In this document: positions 15,401 through 21,709 of the stretch, one piece after another | How the letters are laid out: each line of letters starts with the position of its first letter | Numbering within the stretch: the first letter of the stretch is position 1 | From: a virus | Virus record (IMG/VR): IMGVR_UViG_3300017917_001562 | Coordinates: 1-64,000 of that record | DNA length: 64,000 nt | Reading direction: 5' to 3' (one strand) | Notes under the pieces: model-generated | Databases searched by the model: none | Told to the model about the DNA's origin: nothing | What the model saw: only the letters and a program-made list of their open reading frames with translations | Program-made: the position numbers and the translations under genes

Positions 15401-16811
15401 TGACTTTACTAGCGGTGCAACTTTCAATGGTAATTACTTGACGGTGTATGAAGCTGCTAATTTTACTACAGCCAATGATAGAATTACAGCATATTACGCA
15501 CCCACAACAGGCATGCCTGGAAAAGACCCTGCACTATTACAATCTGGAATAAGTTATCCCGGTGTAACTGTTGAAGGAGCATTGTTTATAGATGCTGGCG
15601 GCTTTGATGTTGCAGCTTTTGATACTGACTATTTTGATGCACTTACACTCGACAGTGACGGTACTTATGTAATCAGTGATTTGATTTTAGATGCTAAAAT
15701 TGAAAGCGAATTTACAGATTCAAGTTTAGGTCTAAGACCTGAAGATATTATCATTGACGGTGGGGAGTATGTTGATACTTACAGCAGCCATGCGCCAGAA
15801 GAACTTGTGCCTGGCAGAGTATATGATACTTTAGATTTAACAGTTTCTACATTTACAACTTTAGAAGATGCTGCATACACTTCGTGGTTGAGTAGTACAG
15901 CATTTTATATTGATGAAATTATTGTTTTAGATGGGGGATCGGGTTATAGTTCTAATGCTGTAGTAACTATTGCAGGCAATACTGGAACAGGAGCTGTGGC
16001 TAATATTGTTGTTAATGCCAATGGGGTAGTAACAAGTGTAAATATCGTTTCGTCCGGCTCACAATTTACTACTATTCCAAACATTTCTATTAATGCAAAT
16101 ACTGGTGCAAATGCTAATTTAACATTTAGTACCGCATCATTTACAGCTAGATTAGCTCAAAGTACTTACAACACATTCAGTTATAGAATGTTTAAAGACA
16201 TGAATGATAACTGGACATATTTGCGTGAAGATCCTGCTGCTACAACAACACTGGCCAGCAATTTAAGCCTAACCAGCAACACCATTGTAGTGGCTAACAG
16301 TGCTGTATTGTTTACACCTGATCCAACTACGAATATGCCGGGTGTTGTTTATATTAATGGTGAAAGAATTACTTATTACACCAAGAATGACGGAACTAAT
16401 ACCCTAGGACAGTTGCGCCGCGGTACATTGGGAACAGGCGCTAATGTTCATTATGCTGGTGATACAGTAATGAGTGGAAGTATTAATCAAACAGTGCCCG
16501 ACAGTTACCATATGGCCAACACATTTACAACAAATACCAGTTTGCAAATGACCAACGGTATCTTCCGTGACTTCTATGCTGGCCAAACTTACATTCAAGC
16601 AAACTTGTGGTTAAATCAGGGTTACGGCCCGGCTGATTTAGTAACTGAATTTGACTTAGCTGCCAATGTAACATTTGATTACTATACTACAGAATCGAAT
16701 GTAGGAATAACAACAGAAACAGGTACAAATCCAGTCCCAACAGATGGAACAGGTTTATACGGAAGTACCAGAATTCAAGCACTTTTTGTTAAGAAGCAAG
16801 TAGGGGCATAA
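3420..16811 (+). CDS. Giant multidomain baseplate/tail fibre protein (4463 aa)
   Basis: A single uninterrupted frame of 4463 residues, directly after the gp6-like gene, so probably a very large baseplate wedge or fibre component in the place of gp7. Segments that can be seen: a YHYH-like region around residues 545-690 (GLYHYVNS, then FAADGYPIYGPFGY); seven FG-GAP-like repeats at about residues 2528-3150 with cores such as VVGAPDSS and YIGAPYYT, enough for one seven-bladed beta-propeller; three W-x-x-N-T-x-Y-x-x-x-x-x-V motifs near 2114, 3564 and 3971 that look like CBM5/12 carbohydrate-binding modules; and two GGSGY beta repeats near 3880 and 4173. No signal peptide or transmembrane segment was seen. 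There is no clear Shine-Dalgarno before the ATG, only an A-rich stretch. Structural role is inferred from position and composition. Confidence 0.75.
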   Translation: MPVTKTYPFLPTQFQSEANKKFLNATLDQLVTEPSLQPISGYVGRKFSPGNNDINSFIREPSTSRANYQLEPGIVYKNQNTSEVEFAVNYPEFLQQLNYFNANISNPNKLFSEDYYSYSPYIDPDKFVNFGEYYWLPNGPAAVNIISNINNPNTNYYVSLNPDRNIVYFNQTPVKNPLITLVRGNSYQFIVNQSAFPFWIQTDPGITGVQTNNNNLSSRQILGVTNNGDDVGTVTFTVPLQTAQDEFISMPIFQNVNLATNLTYSQIQGQLVNDVVDNYGGIDGQRNNLDGKYLIFTSNSPNDADWTANAVTVPANQRYGIWRINISVVGLDSYFNLTFEDALPVNNKVLITSGVNYGNTQWYTNASYQITQIPVITANLDTLYYQIGDLENAFGIIKVVDAGSNIIDIDTEILGKLQYQSPNGVVFSNGLKVKFDSSVVPVSYQNKEFYVEGVGTAITLVAVDNLVFNPTQVSSTYIPTASFTDSATATISAGKDQLTINSNVNPILTEIGTFPNINNTNNLIVQDLEVVYPYRGGQTTQGDHASIAYETGPIGMTLVGIPIFGTVNGWTIPGLNGTSWNLISSEATVNGEDQYGGTVDTNGLYHYVNSDFITANAWGNVSGFTGGSYTQTDGHSKIIGFAADGYPIYGPFGYLNPEDSSSPVTRMTSSYQSSNTSDNRPAAVTVNVTANTTANSYITVASTFGLNPGMRATVNTAGLTPQQYWIENVGLATATGPVPFPGGTNQIQLNANVTITKDTTITFEFLAGVFVEDWTYVQSSGLLDQYNGRFCVTPEFPNGTYAYFCTQDTSNSPVYPYFVGRSFYGSTTVDPITALEDPDYITINRSSIDLNAWSRRNRWFHKDIIAATEIYNGIDYSISADSKARRPIIEFDPDLQLYDFGTVAKQPVDIFDTVTTDPFLTVEGAGGVYLDQTFLAEGMRVVFSAAADAAVKNKIWEVTLIDQDANVLTPKIIHLVAASDADVSTNQTVAVFGGVNNQNKTFYFDGVDWQEGQAKTTINQAPLFDVFDSTGTSLGDRTKYPINDSTTAFNGTKIFSYVEGIGADDAILGFPLSYQNLNNIGDIKFENNFATDTFTYTIDRINYTNLINIGYLHKNTSLSDYSILNTWTTADESSKQFQLYSYIYDGIDNLFNIDVAPEANTVGQNLFVFANFKQIPSDRYSYYNIPNNKIQIAIDPTAIKENDRITIRVYSNATSAGTLAFYEVPDNLNNNLLNSNFTYGTLGDLRNHFKAGTLDNLDFVGQFPGSSNLRDLNITVNNGMILQHAAPLSYAMMFTTNEQYNFFTAVTFAEQEYTKFKNKFLSLAETGSKVATWTPVQAVDSILTKINEFKTKEFPYFYSGMVPYGQNKNTISYTIFDTAKTNYQISSIYDPTALTNTAVLVYLNGSQLLYGHDYSFSTTIPAITLNDSLTRAVDDVLEIFEYRDTDGCCIPETPTKLGLYPKFDPEIVTDTTYTIPQQFIRGHDGSLTPVYNDFRDDLLLELERRIYNNIKVTFDNKVINIYKAKPGKFRTDDFTLADYNRQVAENYLPWVGFNRLNYTDNTIYDVTNPFTYNYSNCPDTVDGELLPGSWRACYEYYYDTQNPANTPWEMLGFSEEPSWWQDTYGPAPYTAGNEILWNDLEAGYIAAGPRQGYDTRFARPGLVNYIPVDVNGNLKPPLGLMTVNYSSQKFNANWTIGQYSPVETAWRNSSSYPYAVQIMMALTDTAHYFAEGASVNKVVYDSTLDQFINRDTNQRLVQSDVVVNGYNYTTKTVDRSASYINWIAEYQTSQGVVDHQDLQEFVQHYDVNLIYRMAGFTDKNTLKVLAEQNSPNSINDSIIIPDSDFNLILNKSTPIASIRYSAVIIERISSGFKISGYDNESPYFNIILPETTNSQNAKDLVSGTYAIKWYQKFKSVRASIPYGTILSDLQQVANFLTGYEQYLKLQGFVFETFDETLNQIRDWELSAREFLFWVRQSWAAGSVIILSPISSNITYFNPSAVVDALSNTFTGSKVQTQNWKILDTRDYTVRRDTQNGNLFQLSLNNSQDLIAAINFDIVQYEHAMVFNNVTQFNDVIFSPQSGQRQYKLKLVGTKTKEWRGALNPPGYIYADPNIPAWNQNTDYLRSDLVEYKGFYYTALQDIAGSESFDFTKWMPEPISNIRSGLLENYATKAQNSLDYYNVEKVNLELDTNTQAFDLIGYKNRNYLVDLGITDTSQIKFYQGFIKEKGTNKAINAFGNIVLNNETTGVEISEDWAFRVGAYGATDINRYVELVLPEEYLLNNPNSLEVATNNSVIYNSLIANNEGLYDYSTTTFSSPFLLNRTAESTRTDDIKTAGYVNIDDIDFTIFDLTDISTLNGDISNINVGSIIWCAKNYNNDWDVFKISNNAVEILGVKNNLNQNITVKTATPHNYTVDNIVIITNTRQFDGFHRVVSVIDAFNFNITVTNNLTGFTSLNYTQPASSYLLESQRVNYASQIYDMAAPNSWTPNNKVWVNYGTNSQWSVYEKSEPWTANVQLPKGQFTANGNFGQSLKLSSDNNFALVGEPGASSGVGSITNYVLGFDNSFIEDITVSPSAANSSAFGYSVDTGDEYIVVGAPDSSSGVGYAYIYQRNFLGTISESQIIAPPSAAVEGFGTSVIISNDDAWIYVGAANAANVYAYGYYDADSFSNTIVTSSGTPNYSLSFTPVSTELITVRGTTYSYVPFVDYTVTGSTITFTNPVTDTVVVRQTPGYVYVDTISFANASSLFGATIAGTTDGRQIAVGASADNTSSGTVTLYDRSVENYISIADQTLFGGVRTLGLVHKVRVNNELQTQGTDYVIVAGNWVQLTTAPEAGSIVQIETNEFNKIQTVNASTIQNNSQFGFDADICPYNCSLYIGAPYYTEGTNYNVGTVYRFVNQGRVYGTITGTVQNPTVTAGNSIRLNDYEVEFSGTSLDSVVTTINAANIPGITAENVNGYLQINSDSVIAANKLTVLPGIGNTIAQLGLLVFKQTEQIKNPTNNSYDLFGYSLKIDSTSTILAVGGPTARTLVSTTFDVYATLLTNADTLFGTPYVTNPRGLVSEEPTTFDGASTKFVDKIKSGAVWMLNYLPDSRQEIAYPGKFAYVQQLNPNSLSVALTPNVSFGVSVDISNYEMLVGASTDSLFARDGGIVYKFSDTERLGGWDIIRSYDDKVDIDGIIKGYIYNSDTQIILDNMDYIDPVKGKILGQAEQEITYKVDYDPATYNNSSTASLKTSSTLYWGQQQVGQVWWDLSTVRYIEYEQDSIKYRTTNWGRAFPESSIDVYEWVKSLYPPSQYVATGGNGIPKYVNDSAYVTESYVDPVTNIPVVYYYYWVQNKTSTPIDVPNRNIPITVIADYIRDPKNSGIKYFAAIKDNALALYNVNTDTVGDSVVFHLDYAKQINSSIIHSEYALLSENAANSDAIPPVIYTKLVDSVSGIDDIGNVVPDPTLPLAKRYGIEFRPRQSMYIDRNAAVEQMVTFVNNVFKTVTFAQGFDLTTLSAAEPLPPADSGYYDISVNTISELSYVDIASKPVGYKVLVISNSDIDNLWTIYVKDTEVIIWEPNTDYIRGQIVSYLDTAYTVTEDFTSGATFTTTYLQAYTITNTWFLTQVQTYKTTDYWTTVDWYASYYDQTKQPAFTFNTTADMINTRFKTGDIVKILNNGQGKWMLLQIFANTTVMVGLEDGTIELNSSLYDTTTNGMGFGNDNFDTKRFDQNPSIELRKIVDALKTELFINQYSHEFVNLFFALIRYVLEEQKSVDWVFKTSFIDVLHKIRGLSQPQIYYKENQSYFQQYIEEVKPFHSTIREYVSDYLGSDNYNGYTTDFDVPAYFDPVLQVYRSPSGEYAQDVTALQQPQYADYVNNNWYEIADIVIADGGSGYTVAPTVIVTGSTIGDNAVARAVISNGQIVQVQVLYPGSYYTTQPTITLSNSNGAGARLYARLSNTTIRKVKTTMTYDRITYSTTVIEWTPNTAYTAGSIITYNNVAYVVNSDFTSGATFNGNYLTVYEAANFTTANDRITAYYAPTTGMPGKDPALLQSGISYPGVTVEGALFIDAGGFDVAAFDTDYFDALTLDSDGTYVISDLILDAKIESEFTDSSLGLRPEDIIIDGGEYVDTYSSHAPEELVPGRVYDTLDLTVSTFTTLEDAAYTSWLSSTAFYIDEIIVLDGGSGYSSNAVVTIAGNTGTGAVANIVVNANGVVTSVNIVSSGSQFTTIPNISINANTGANANLTFSTASFTARLAQSTYNTFSYRMFKDMNDNWTYLREDPAATTTLASNLSLTSNTIVVANSAVLFTPDPTTNMPGVVYINGERITYYTKNDGTNTLGQLRRGTLGTGANVHYAGDTVMSGSINQTVPDSYHMANTFTTNTSLQMTNGIFRDFYAGQTYIQANLWLNQGYGPADLVTEFDLAANVTFDYYTTESNVGITTETGTNPVPTDGTGLYGSTRIQALFVKKQVGA

Positions 16812-16821
16812 TTTTATAGTA

Positions 16822-16828
16822 ATAAATA
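16822..16828 (+). promoter_or_regulatory. Candidate T4-type late promoter (ATAAATA)
   Basis: ATAAATA lies in the short gap between the giant protein and the next fibre gene, about 20 bases before its ATG. T4 late promoters have the core TATAAATA and need no -35 box. The motif is short and AT-rich sequence makes chance hits common. Confidence 0.35.
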
Positions 16829-16848
16829 TCATATAGTTAGGTTAACAC

Positions 16849-18378
16849 ATGTCGTATATTAAGATCAGTCAACTGCCCAGTTTAACATCAGCTAATTTAA
16901 TTAGCTCGGGCCTTTCTATTGTTCCGGTAGTAGCAAACATATCTGGCAATAATGTCAGTTATCAAACCACAGTAGCCAATGTTAAAACTTATGTAGAAAC
17001 TGGAAACTTGTCAGTTACTGGCAATTTAAGCACAGGTGGTGCAGTAACGGTTGGATCTAATTTAACTGTTGCAGGTAATTTAACAGTCAGCGGAAATACT
17101 GTTATTATTGGTTCTAATAACTATGCAACAACCGATAACATTATCGAATTACATCTAGCAAATTTAGCAAATACTAGTCAACCTTGGACCTCAGATGATG
17201 GTAAAGATATTGGTATTCGTATGCATTATTATGACGGTACCAATAAAGATGCTGCTTTAGTCTTTGCTAGAGATACAAATTATTTAGAGTGGTATGTTAA
17301 TGGCGCTGAAGGAAATGTAACTTTTGGCGGTAATGTCTACGGCGGATTTAAGCCGGGAAGTATTATATTAGCTAACACCACAGACAGTACTAGTTTAACC
17401 ACAGGAACTATTGTTAGTAACGGTGGCGCTGCACTTGCTGGTAACTTAAGAACTGGCGGAAACATTGTTGTTGGCGGGTATGCCAATATTGTTGGAGTTA
17501 CTACTACAACTGCTAACATTTCTACTAGCGCAGCATTGATTGGTGATAGACTAATTGCTAACAGTGCATTTTATACAAATAGCTATGTTTATGCCGGATA
17601 TGTTCAAACTAACAATTCGGGCACCTTTGGTACTACATTAAATGTTCAAGGAACTGCAACTGTTAATGCGTTAACATCAAATGGTGCTGTATCGGGCACT
17701 ACCGGCACATTTGGATCTGGTGTTATAACTAGCACACTAAACGCCAATAGCACAGCAACTGTAAATGCATTGACCAGTAATGGAGCTGTCACTGGTACAA
17801 CATTTACTACCGACACAATTTTACCCAGTGCGAACAATATCAGTAATATTGGTAATACCACCGCTTATTACAGTAATGTTTTTGCTAATACATACAATGT
17901 TGGCTCAGGCGGCATAGTCAATTTAGGTGCTAATGCCACAGGTAATATTGGATCAAGTACTAGTTATTTTAATACAGTATTTGCTCAATCTACATCTGCA
18001 CTTTACGCTGACTTGGCTGAAGTTTATCAGTCTGATACTCATTATAACCCAGGGACGGTTGTTGTTTTTGGTGGAACCGCAGAAGTAACTGTAACTGACA
18101 CAGAATCAGATACAAGGGTCGCAGGCGCAGTCAGTACTGATCCTGCTTATTTAATGAATGCATCAACAAACGGTGTTGCTGTAGCCCTGCGTGGTAAGAT
18201 TCCATTAAATGTTGTAGGTGCAGTAACTAAAGGCGATTTGTTGGTTACCAGTACAACGCCAGGATATGCTACCAGCGTTAAAAATTTAATCAATTACGAT
18301 ACAAATGCGGTGTTTGCTAAGAGTTTAGAAACGGACAGCAGCATTGGCACAAGAACAATTTGGGCTGTGATTTTATGA
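16849..18378 (+). CDS. Tail fibre-like protein with C-terminal cleavage/chaperone-type domain
   Basis: A 509-residue protein rich in G, N, S, T and V with tandem beta repeats (VTGNLSTGGAVTVGSNLTVAGNL; ATVNALTSNGAV occurs twice near residues 270 and 305), typical of trimeric phage fibres. The last 130 residues, from LYADLAEVYQSD onward, match the C-terminus of the 520-residue protein at 19176-20738 and resemble the peptidase-G2/intramolecular-chaperone type domains that end many phage fibres. The N-terminus MSYIKISQLPSLTSA is a typical baseplate-attachment start in such phages. The stop overlaps the ATG of the following 52-codon ORF. Fibre role is a strong inference; autoproteolysis is only suggested by domain resemblance. 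Confidence 0.7.
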   Translation: MSYIKISQLPSLTSANLISSGLSIVPVVANISGNNVSYQTTVANVKTYVETGNLSVTGNLSTGGAVTVGSNLTVAGNLTVSGNTVIIGSNNYATTDNIIELHLANLANTSQPWTSDDGKDIGIRMHYYDGTNKDAALVFARDTNYLEWYVNGAEGNVTFGGNVYGGFKPGSIILANTTDSTSLTTGTIVSNGGAALAGNLRTGGNIVVGGYANIVGVTTTTANISTSAALIGDRLIANSAFYTNSYVYAGYVQTNNSGTFGTTLNVQGTATVNALTSNGAVSGTTGTFGSGVITSTLNANSTATVNALTSNGAVTGTTFTTDTILPSANNISNIGNTTAYYSNVFANTYNVGSGGIVNLGANATGNIGSSTSYFNTVFAQSTSALYADLAEVYQSDTHYNPGTVVVFGGTAEVTVTDTESDTRVAGAVSTDPAYLMNASTNGVAVALRGKIPLNVVGAVTKGDLLVTSTTPGYATSVKNLINYDTNAVFAKSLETDSSIGTRTIWAVIL

Positions 18379-18533
18379 TAAATAACAACATGGATTCTAA
18401 TAAAGAAGAAATTGATGAGCAACAATTACCAAAACCTGCTCGTCCCAACGAATCTACAGGAATTTATGTTCGCGGTTTTGTAAAAATTTCCGACCCCGAA
18501 TCTGGTGAAGTGATAGTAGAAACAGCTAATTAA
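18375..18533 (+). CDS. Small 52-aa protein related to the N-terminus of the next gene
   Basis: Frame of 52 codons starting in an ATGA overlap with the preceding fibre gene. It ends in GIYVRGFVKISDPESGEVI, which has the same pattern as MIQGHIKIFDPVTGEVL in the following 197-residue protein: G-x-[VI]-K-I-x-D-P-x-[ST]-G-E-V. An internal ATG (codon 6) is an alternative start. The shared motif and the tight overlap argue for a real gene, perhaps a truncated duplicate or a small adaptor of the same structural element. No known function. Confidence 0.6.
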   Translation: MINNNMDSNKEEIDEQQLPKPARPNESTGIYVRGFVKISDPESGEVIVETAN

Positions 18534-18543
18534 TGGATAACTT

Positions 18544-19137
18544 ATGTTTGATAAAAACGGTGTAATGATTCAAGGACATATTAAAATATTTGACCCAGTA
18601 ACTGGTGAAGTATTACAGGACAAATCTAATGCTATCCATTATGAAAATATGAGCGAAGCATTAGCTCAAAGTATTGCTAACAAAGGCACAGGCGTTATTG
18701 AAAGCATGGCATTTGGTAACGGTGCTACAGCAGTAGATACAACTGGCATTATTACATATTTGCCACCCAATACTACCGGACAAAACGCAGAACTGTACAA
18801 TGAAACTTACAGTAAAATCGTAGATAATACCAATGTTCTAAACACAGATCCTGCAAGAAATTATATAGAAGTTAGACATACACCTGGTACAATTTACACA
18901 GATTTGTTTATTAGTTGTTTGTTAGATTACGCTGAACCCACTGGCCAGCAAAGTTTTGATAATAGCTCAACAATGCAAGGCGATTATGTGTTTGACGAGC
19001 TAGGACTAATAAGCAGCAGTGGAAAACTATTAACTCATGTAGTATTTCACCCAGTGCAGAAATCCTTGAATAGATTAATCCAAATTGATTACACTATAAG
19101 GATTCAAACTTTAACGAATTTAAGCAGTAATCTGTAA
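18544..19137 (+). CDS. Baseplate/tail-associated protein
   Basis: A 197-residue protein opening with GHIKIFDPVTGEVLQDKSNAIHYENMSEALAQSIAN, a start seen in structural proteins of T4-like aquatic phages that sit between fibre genes. No enzyme motif, signal peptide or membrane segment is visible. It lies between two fibres sharing a C-terminal domain, and the motif at residues 7-25 recurs in the upstream 52-residue ORF. There is only weak ribosome-site sequence before the ATG. Structural role inferred from position and recurrent family pattern; exact role unknown. Confidence 0.6.
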   Translation: MFDKNGVMIQGHIKIFDPVTGEVLQDKSNAIHYENMSEALAQSIANKGTGVIESMAFGNGATAVDTTGIITYLPPNTTGQNAELYNETYSKIVDNTNVLNTDPARNYIEVRHTPGTIYTDLFISCLLDYAEPTGQQSFDNSSTMQGDYVFDELGLISSSGKLLTHVVFHPVQKSLNRLIQIDYTIRIQTLTNLSSNL

Positions 19138-19149
19138 GGATACGCTAAC

Positions 19150-19156
19150 ATAAATA
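19150..19156 (+). promoter_or_regulatory. Candidate late promoter (ATAAATACAGT context)
   Basis: ATAAATA followed by CAGT lies in the 38-base gap upstream of the fibre gene at 19176, about 20 bases before its ATG. The spacing and core match T4 late promoters (TATAAATA). It is the best such match in the structural block, but only one strong hexamer supports it. Confidence 0.45.
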
Positions 19157-19175
19157 CAGTAAATGGATACATAAG

Positions 19176-20738
19176 ATGGCATATACAATTAATCTTACCA
19201 ACGGTACAACACTAACAACAATAGCAGACGGTACTGTTAACCAAACTAGTACAAGTTTAACCTTAATTGGTAAAAACTATGCTGGTTATGGAACATTCTT
19301 GAACGATAACTTTGTTCATTTACTAGAAAATGCTAGTAACGACACTGCTCCGACAGCACCATTAACAGGCCAACTTTGGTGGGACACCGCAGGTAATCTA
19401 AAAGTTTATACTGGCAGTGCATTTAAGACGCTGGCTGCTATTACATCTAGCACCAGTCAACCCAGTGGAGCTGTTACAGGAAACCAATGGTGGGACAGCG
19501 CCAACCAACAATTAAATGTTTATAATGGTTCGGGTTGGACACTGATCGGACCGGCGTTTACCAGTAACACAGGAACTTCTGGTACTATCGTTGGTACAAT
19601 TATTGACAGTGGAAATACTAGCCATGTTGCAGTTAATGTTTATGTTAGCAATACATTAATTGGCATCTATAGTAAAGACAGTGCATATACACCAGGTACA
19701 GCTATTACAGGTTTTACAACAATTAAACCAGGCTTTAACTTAGTTAGTACAGGTGCAGTTAGCGGTGTTGCTATGTGGGGTACTGCTAGCGACGCTAGTG
19801 GACTGGGTAATGTTGCAGCTGCAAATTATGCCAGAACTGATTCAGGCGCAGTAACTACAACATTCAACTTGCCAGTTTATATTAACTCAGACACTGGTAT
19901 TACTGTTGGTACAAGTAATACTGCGGCATTGAGTGTAAGCTCAAGCAGAGTAAATTTTGATAATAAAATTAACAACGGCGATATTGCTATTCGTGCTAAT
20001 ATCGGCGGTACAGTGGCCAACGCAATTGCTATTACAGGTTCAAGTGGCTTAGTAACTATTCCCAATGTTCTTGCAGCGTCGGGTAATGTAACTACTAGTG
20101 CATTCTTAATTACAACATCCAGTGCTACTGCATCAAACACCTCAACTGGTGCGTTAAGGGTTACTGGTGGTGCAGGTATTGGCGGTAACATTTGGGTAGG
20201 CGGATATGCTAATATTGCAGGTAATATTACCAGCTTAAACATTAATAGCACTGTTGGTACATATAGTGGTAATGTAAACGCAGGAAACTTCTATACAACA
20301 GGAAATGTGTCTGGAGCCTACTTTAATGGTATTGCTATTAACAGTTGGTACGCTGACATTGCAGAACGATTTGCCAGTGATCAAGTTTATGCTCCGGGTA
20401 CAGTAGTAAGTTTAGGCGGCATAGAAGAAATTACCATGGCTGCTGAAGATTTATCTGACTCAGTATTTGGCGTCATAAGTACAAAACCAGCACACTTAAT
20501 GAATAGCTATGCTGGTGATGACCAAACTCACCCAGCAGTGGCTATCAGTGGTCGCGTACCAGTTAATGTAATTGGTCCTGTACGCAAAGGTGATCGTTTG
20601 GTTAGTGCAGGTAATGGCTTAGCCCGAGCTGGTAAAAAGTCTGAAATAAATCAATTTAATGTCATCGGAAGAGCATTAGAGGATAAATTAGATAACGGTC
20701 AAGGTCAAGTCTTAGCTGTTGTTAAATTAAATAGCTAA
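19176..20738 (+). CDS. Tail fibre-like protein with shared C-terminal domain
   Basis: A 520-residue protein. The N-terminal 130 residues contain two W-W-D-[TS]-A repeats (GQLWWDTAGNLKVYTG, NQWWDSANQQLNVYNG), as found in phage fibres; the centre is beta-repeat sequence rich in G/N/T; the last 130 residues, from WYADIAERFASDQVYAPGTVV, match the end of the fibre at 16849-18378 (DLAE/DIAE, Y-x-PGTVV, PAHLMN/PAYLMN, GDRLV/GDLLV). The shared end suggests a common folding, cleavage or trimerisation module. The ATG is preceded by an ATAAATA late-type motif. Structural role well supported by composition; receptor unknown. Confidence 0.7.
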   Translation: MAYTINLTNGTTLTTIADGTVNQTSTSLTLIGKNYAGYGTFLNDNFVHLLENASNDTAPTAPLTGQLWWDTAGNLKVYTGSAFKTLAAITSSTSQPSGAVTGNQWWDSANQQLNVYNGSGWTLIGPAFTSNTGTSGTIVGTIIDSGNTSHVAVNVYVSNTLIGIYSKDSAYTPGTAITGFTTIKPGFNLVSTGAVSGVAMWGTASDASGLGNVAAANYARTDSGAVTTTFNLPVYINSDTGITVGTSNTAALSVSSSRVNFDNKINNGDIAIRANIGGTVANAIAITGSSGLVTIPNVLAASGNVTTSAFLITTSSATASNTSTGALRVTGGAGIGGNIWVGGYANIAGNITSLNINSTVGTYSGNVNAGNFYTTGNVSGAYFNGIAINSWYADIAERFASDQVYAPGTVVSLGGIEEITMAAEDLSDSVFGVISTKPAHLMNSYAGDDQTHPAVAISGRVPVNVIGPVRKGDRLVSAGNGLARAGKKSEINQFNVIGRALEDKLDNGQGQVLAVVKLNS

Positions 20739-20749
20739 AGGAATTTTTA

Positions 20750-21688
20750 ATGACTTATACATCCGGTAATCTTGTTCAAGCAACAGATTATAATTCGTTT
20801 GCTGGTGGAAACATTGCGAATGTTTCTGGACAACTAAATTCTATTTTGGGGTCAGGTAAAGGTAATGCCGGGTACGGGCAGAGTGCCGTTTCAAATGTCT
20901 CAGCTCAAAGTGATTTAATTACAGCTGCACAGTGGACAACTTTAGTAAATGGTGTTAACAAAGTAAGAAAACACCAAAGCGGCGCAGGATTTACTAATCT
21001 AAGCACATATACAGCGGCCACAATTGTAAATGCTAACAATGATATTTCTTCTAATTTAACAACAGGTTACACTAATAGATTAATTTTTAGTGCTAACGGA
21101 ACTACAGTTACTGGCAGTACTTTCAGCCCTAACTTTACAGCACCTAACGATAATAATCCAGCTACATTTAATATTTCCAGAACAGCAACATTTGCCAGTG
21201 CTGATCAAGCAAGGTATTTCTTCAACGCTGGCGGCCAAATTAATTTTGTAATTACTGGAGTCACTAACACAGGAGCCACTTTACGAGGCGAAAGTTTAGC
21301 TAATTTAGCAGCTACAAATTTTGCAAGTTTAAATTTTTTAGCTGGAAATAACGGGGGTAGGACTGGTACAGGCGGAACAGTAACAAGCAGCAATACTAGC
21401 ATAGGTTATTATGATGCAACTACATCTAATACTTCTGCAATATTATTGACTAGTACAACCAGTAGCTATACTAGCGATACTTGTAATGTAGTTATTAAAA
21501 CTAACGGAACCCAAGGTTCTAACAATGATAACGGTACAACAATGACTATAAGTATGATTTTGTACAGTGAAGCACAAGTTCCTGCTATTGACGATAGTAT
21601 TGATATTACTGTAAATCATAGAGTCGATGTTACTTATCCTAGTACTACTTTCCTAGCAAACACTTGGGGTAGCGTAACTATCAGTTAA
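20750..21688 (+). CDS. Virion structural protein, tandem copy 1 (312 aa)
   Basis: This 312-residue G/N/T/S-rich protein begins MTYTSGNLVQATDYNSFAGG and is a close relative of the next gene: both have YNSFxGGN near the start, VRKHQ near residue 75, SADQARYFFNAGGQ in the middle, and VNHRVDVxYP...ANTWGxVTIS at the end. An AAAGGAA ribosome site precedes the ATG. It contains no enzyme motif and looks like a fibre tip, decoration or adhesin component. The function is inferred from composition and from its place at the end of the structural block. Confidence 0.65.
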   Translation: MTYTSGNLVQATDYNSFAGGNIANVSGQLNSILGSGKGNAGYGQSAVSNVSAQSDLITAAQWTTLVNGVNKVRKHQSGAGFTNLSTYTAATIVNANNDISSNLTTGYTNRLIFSANGTTVTGSTFSPNFTAPNDNNPATFNISRTATFASADQARYFFNAGGQINFVITGVTNTGATLRGESLANLAATNFASLNFLAGNNGGRTGTGGTVTSSNTSIGYYDATTSNTSAILLTSTTSSYTSDTCNVVIKTNGTQGSNNDNGTTMTISMILYSEAQVPAIDDSIDITVNHRVDVTYPSTTFLANTWGSVTIS

Positions 21689-21709
21689 CTGTATTAAAGG
21701 TTTCAATTA

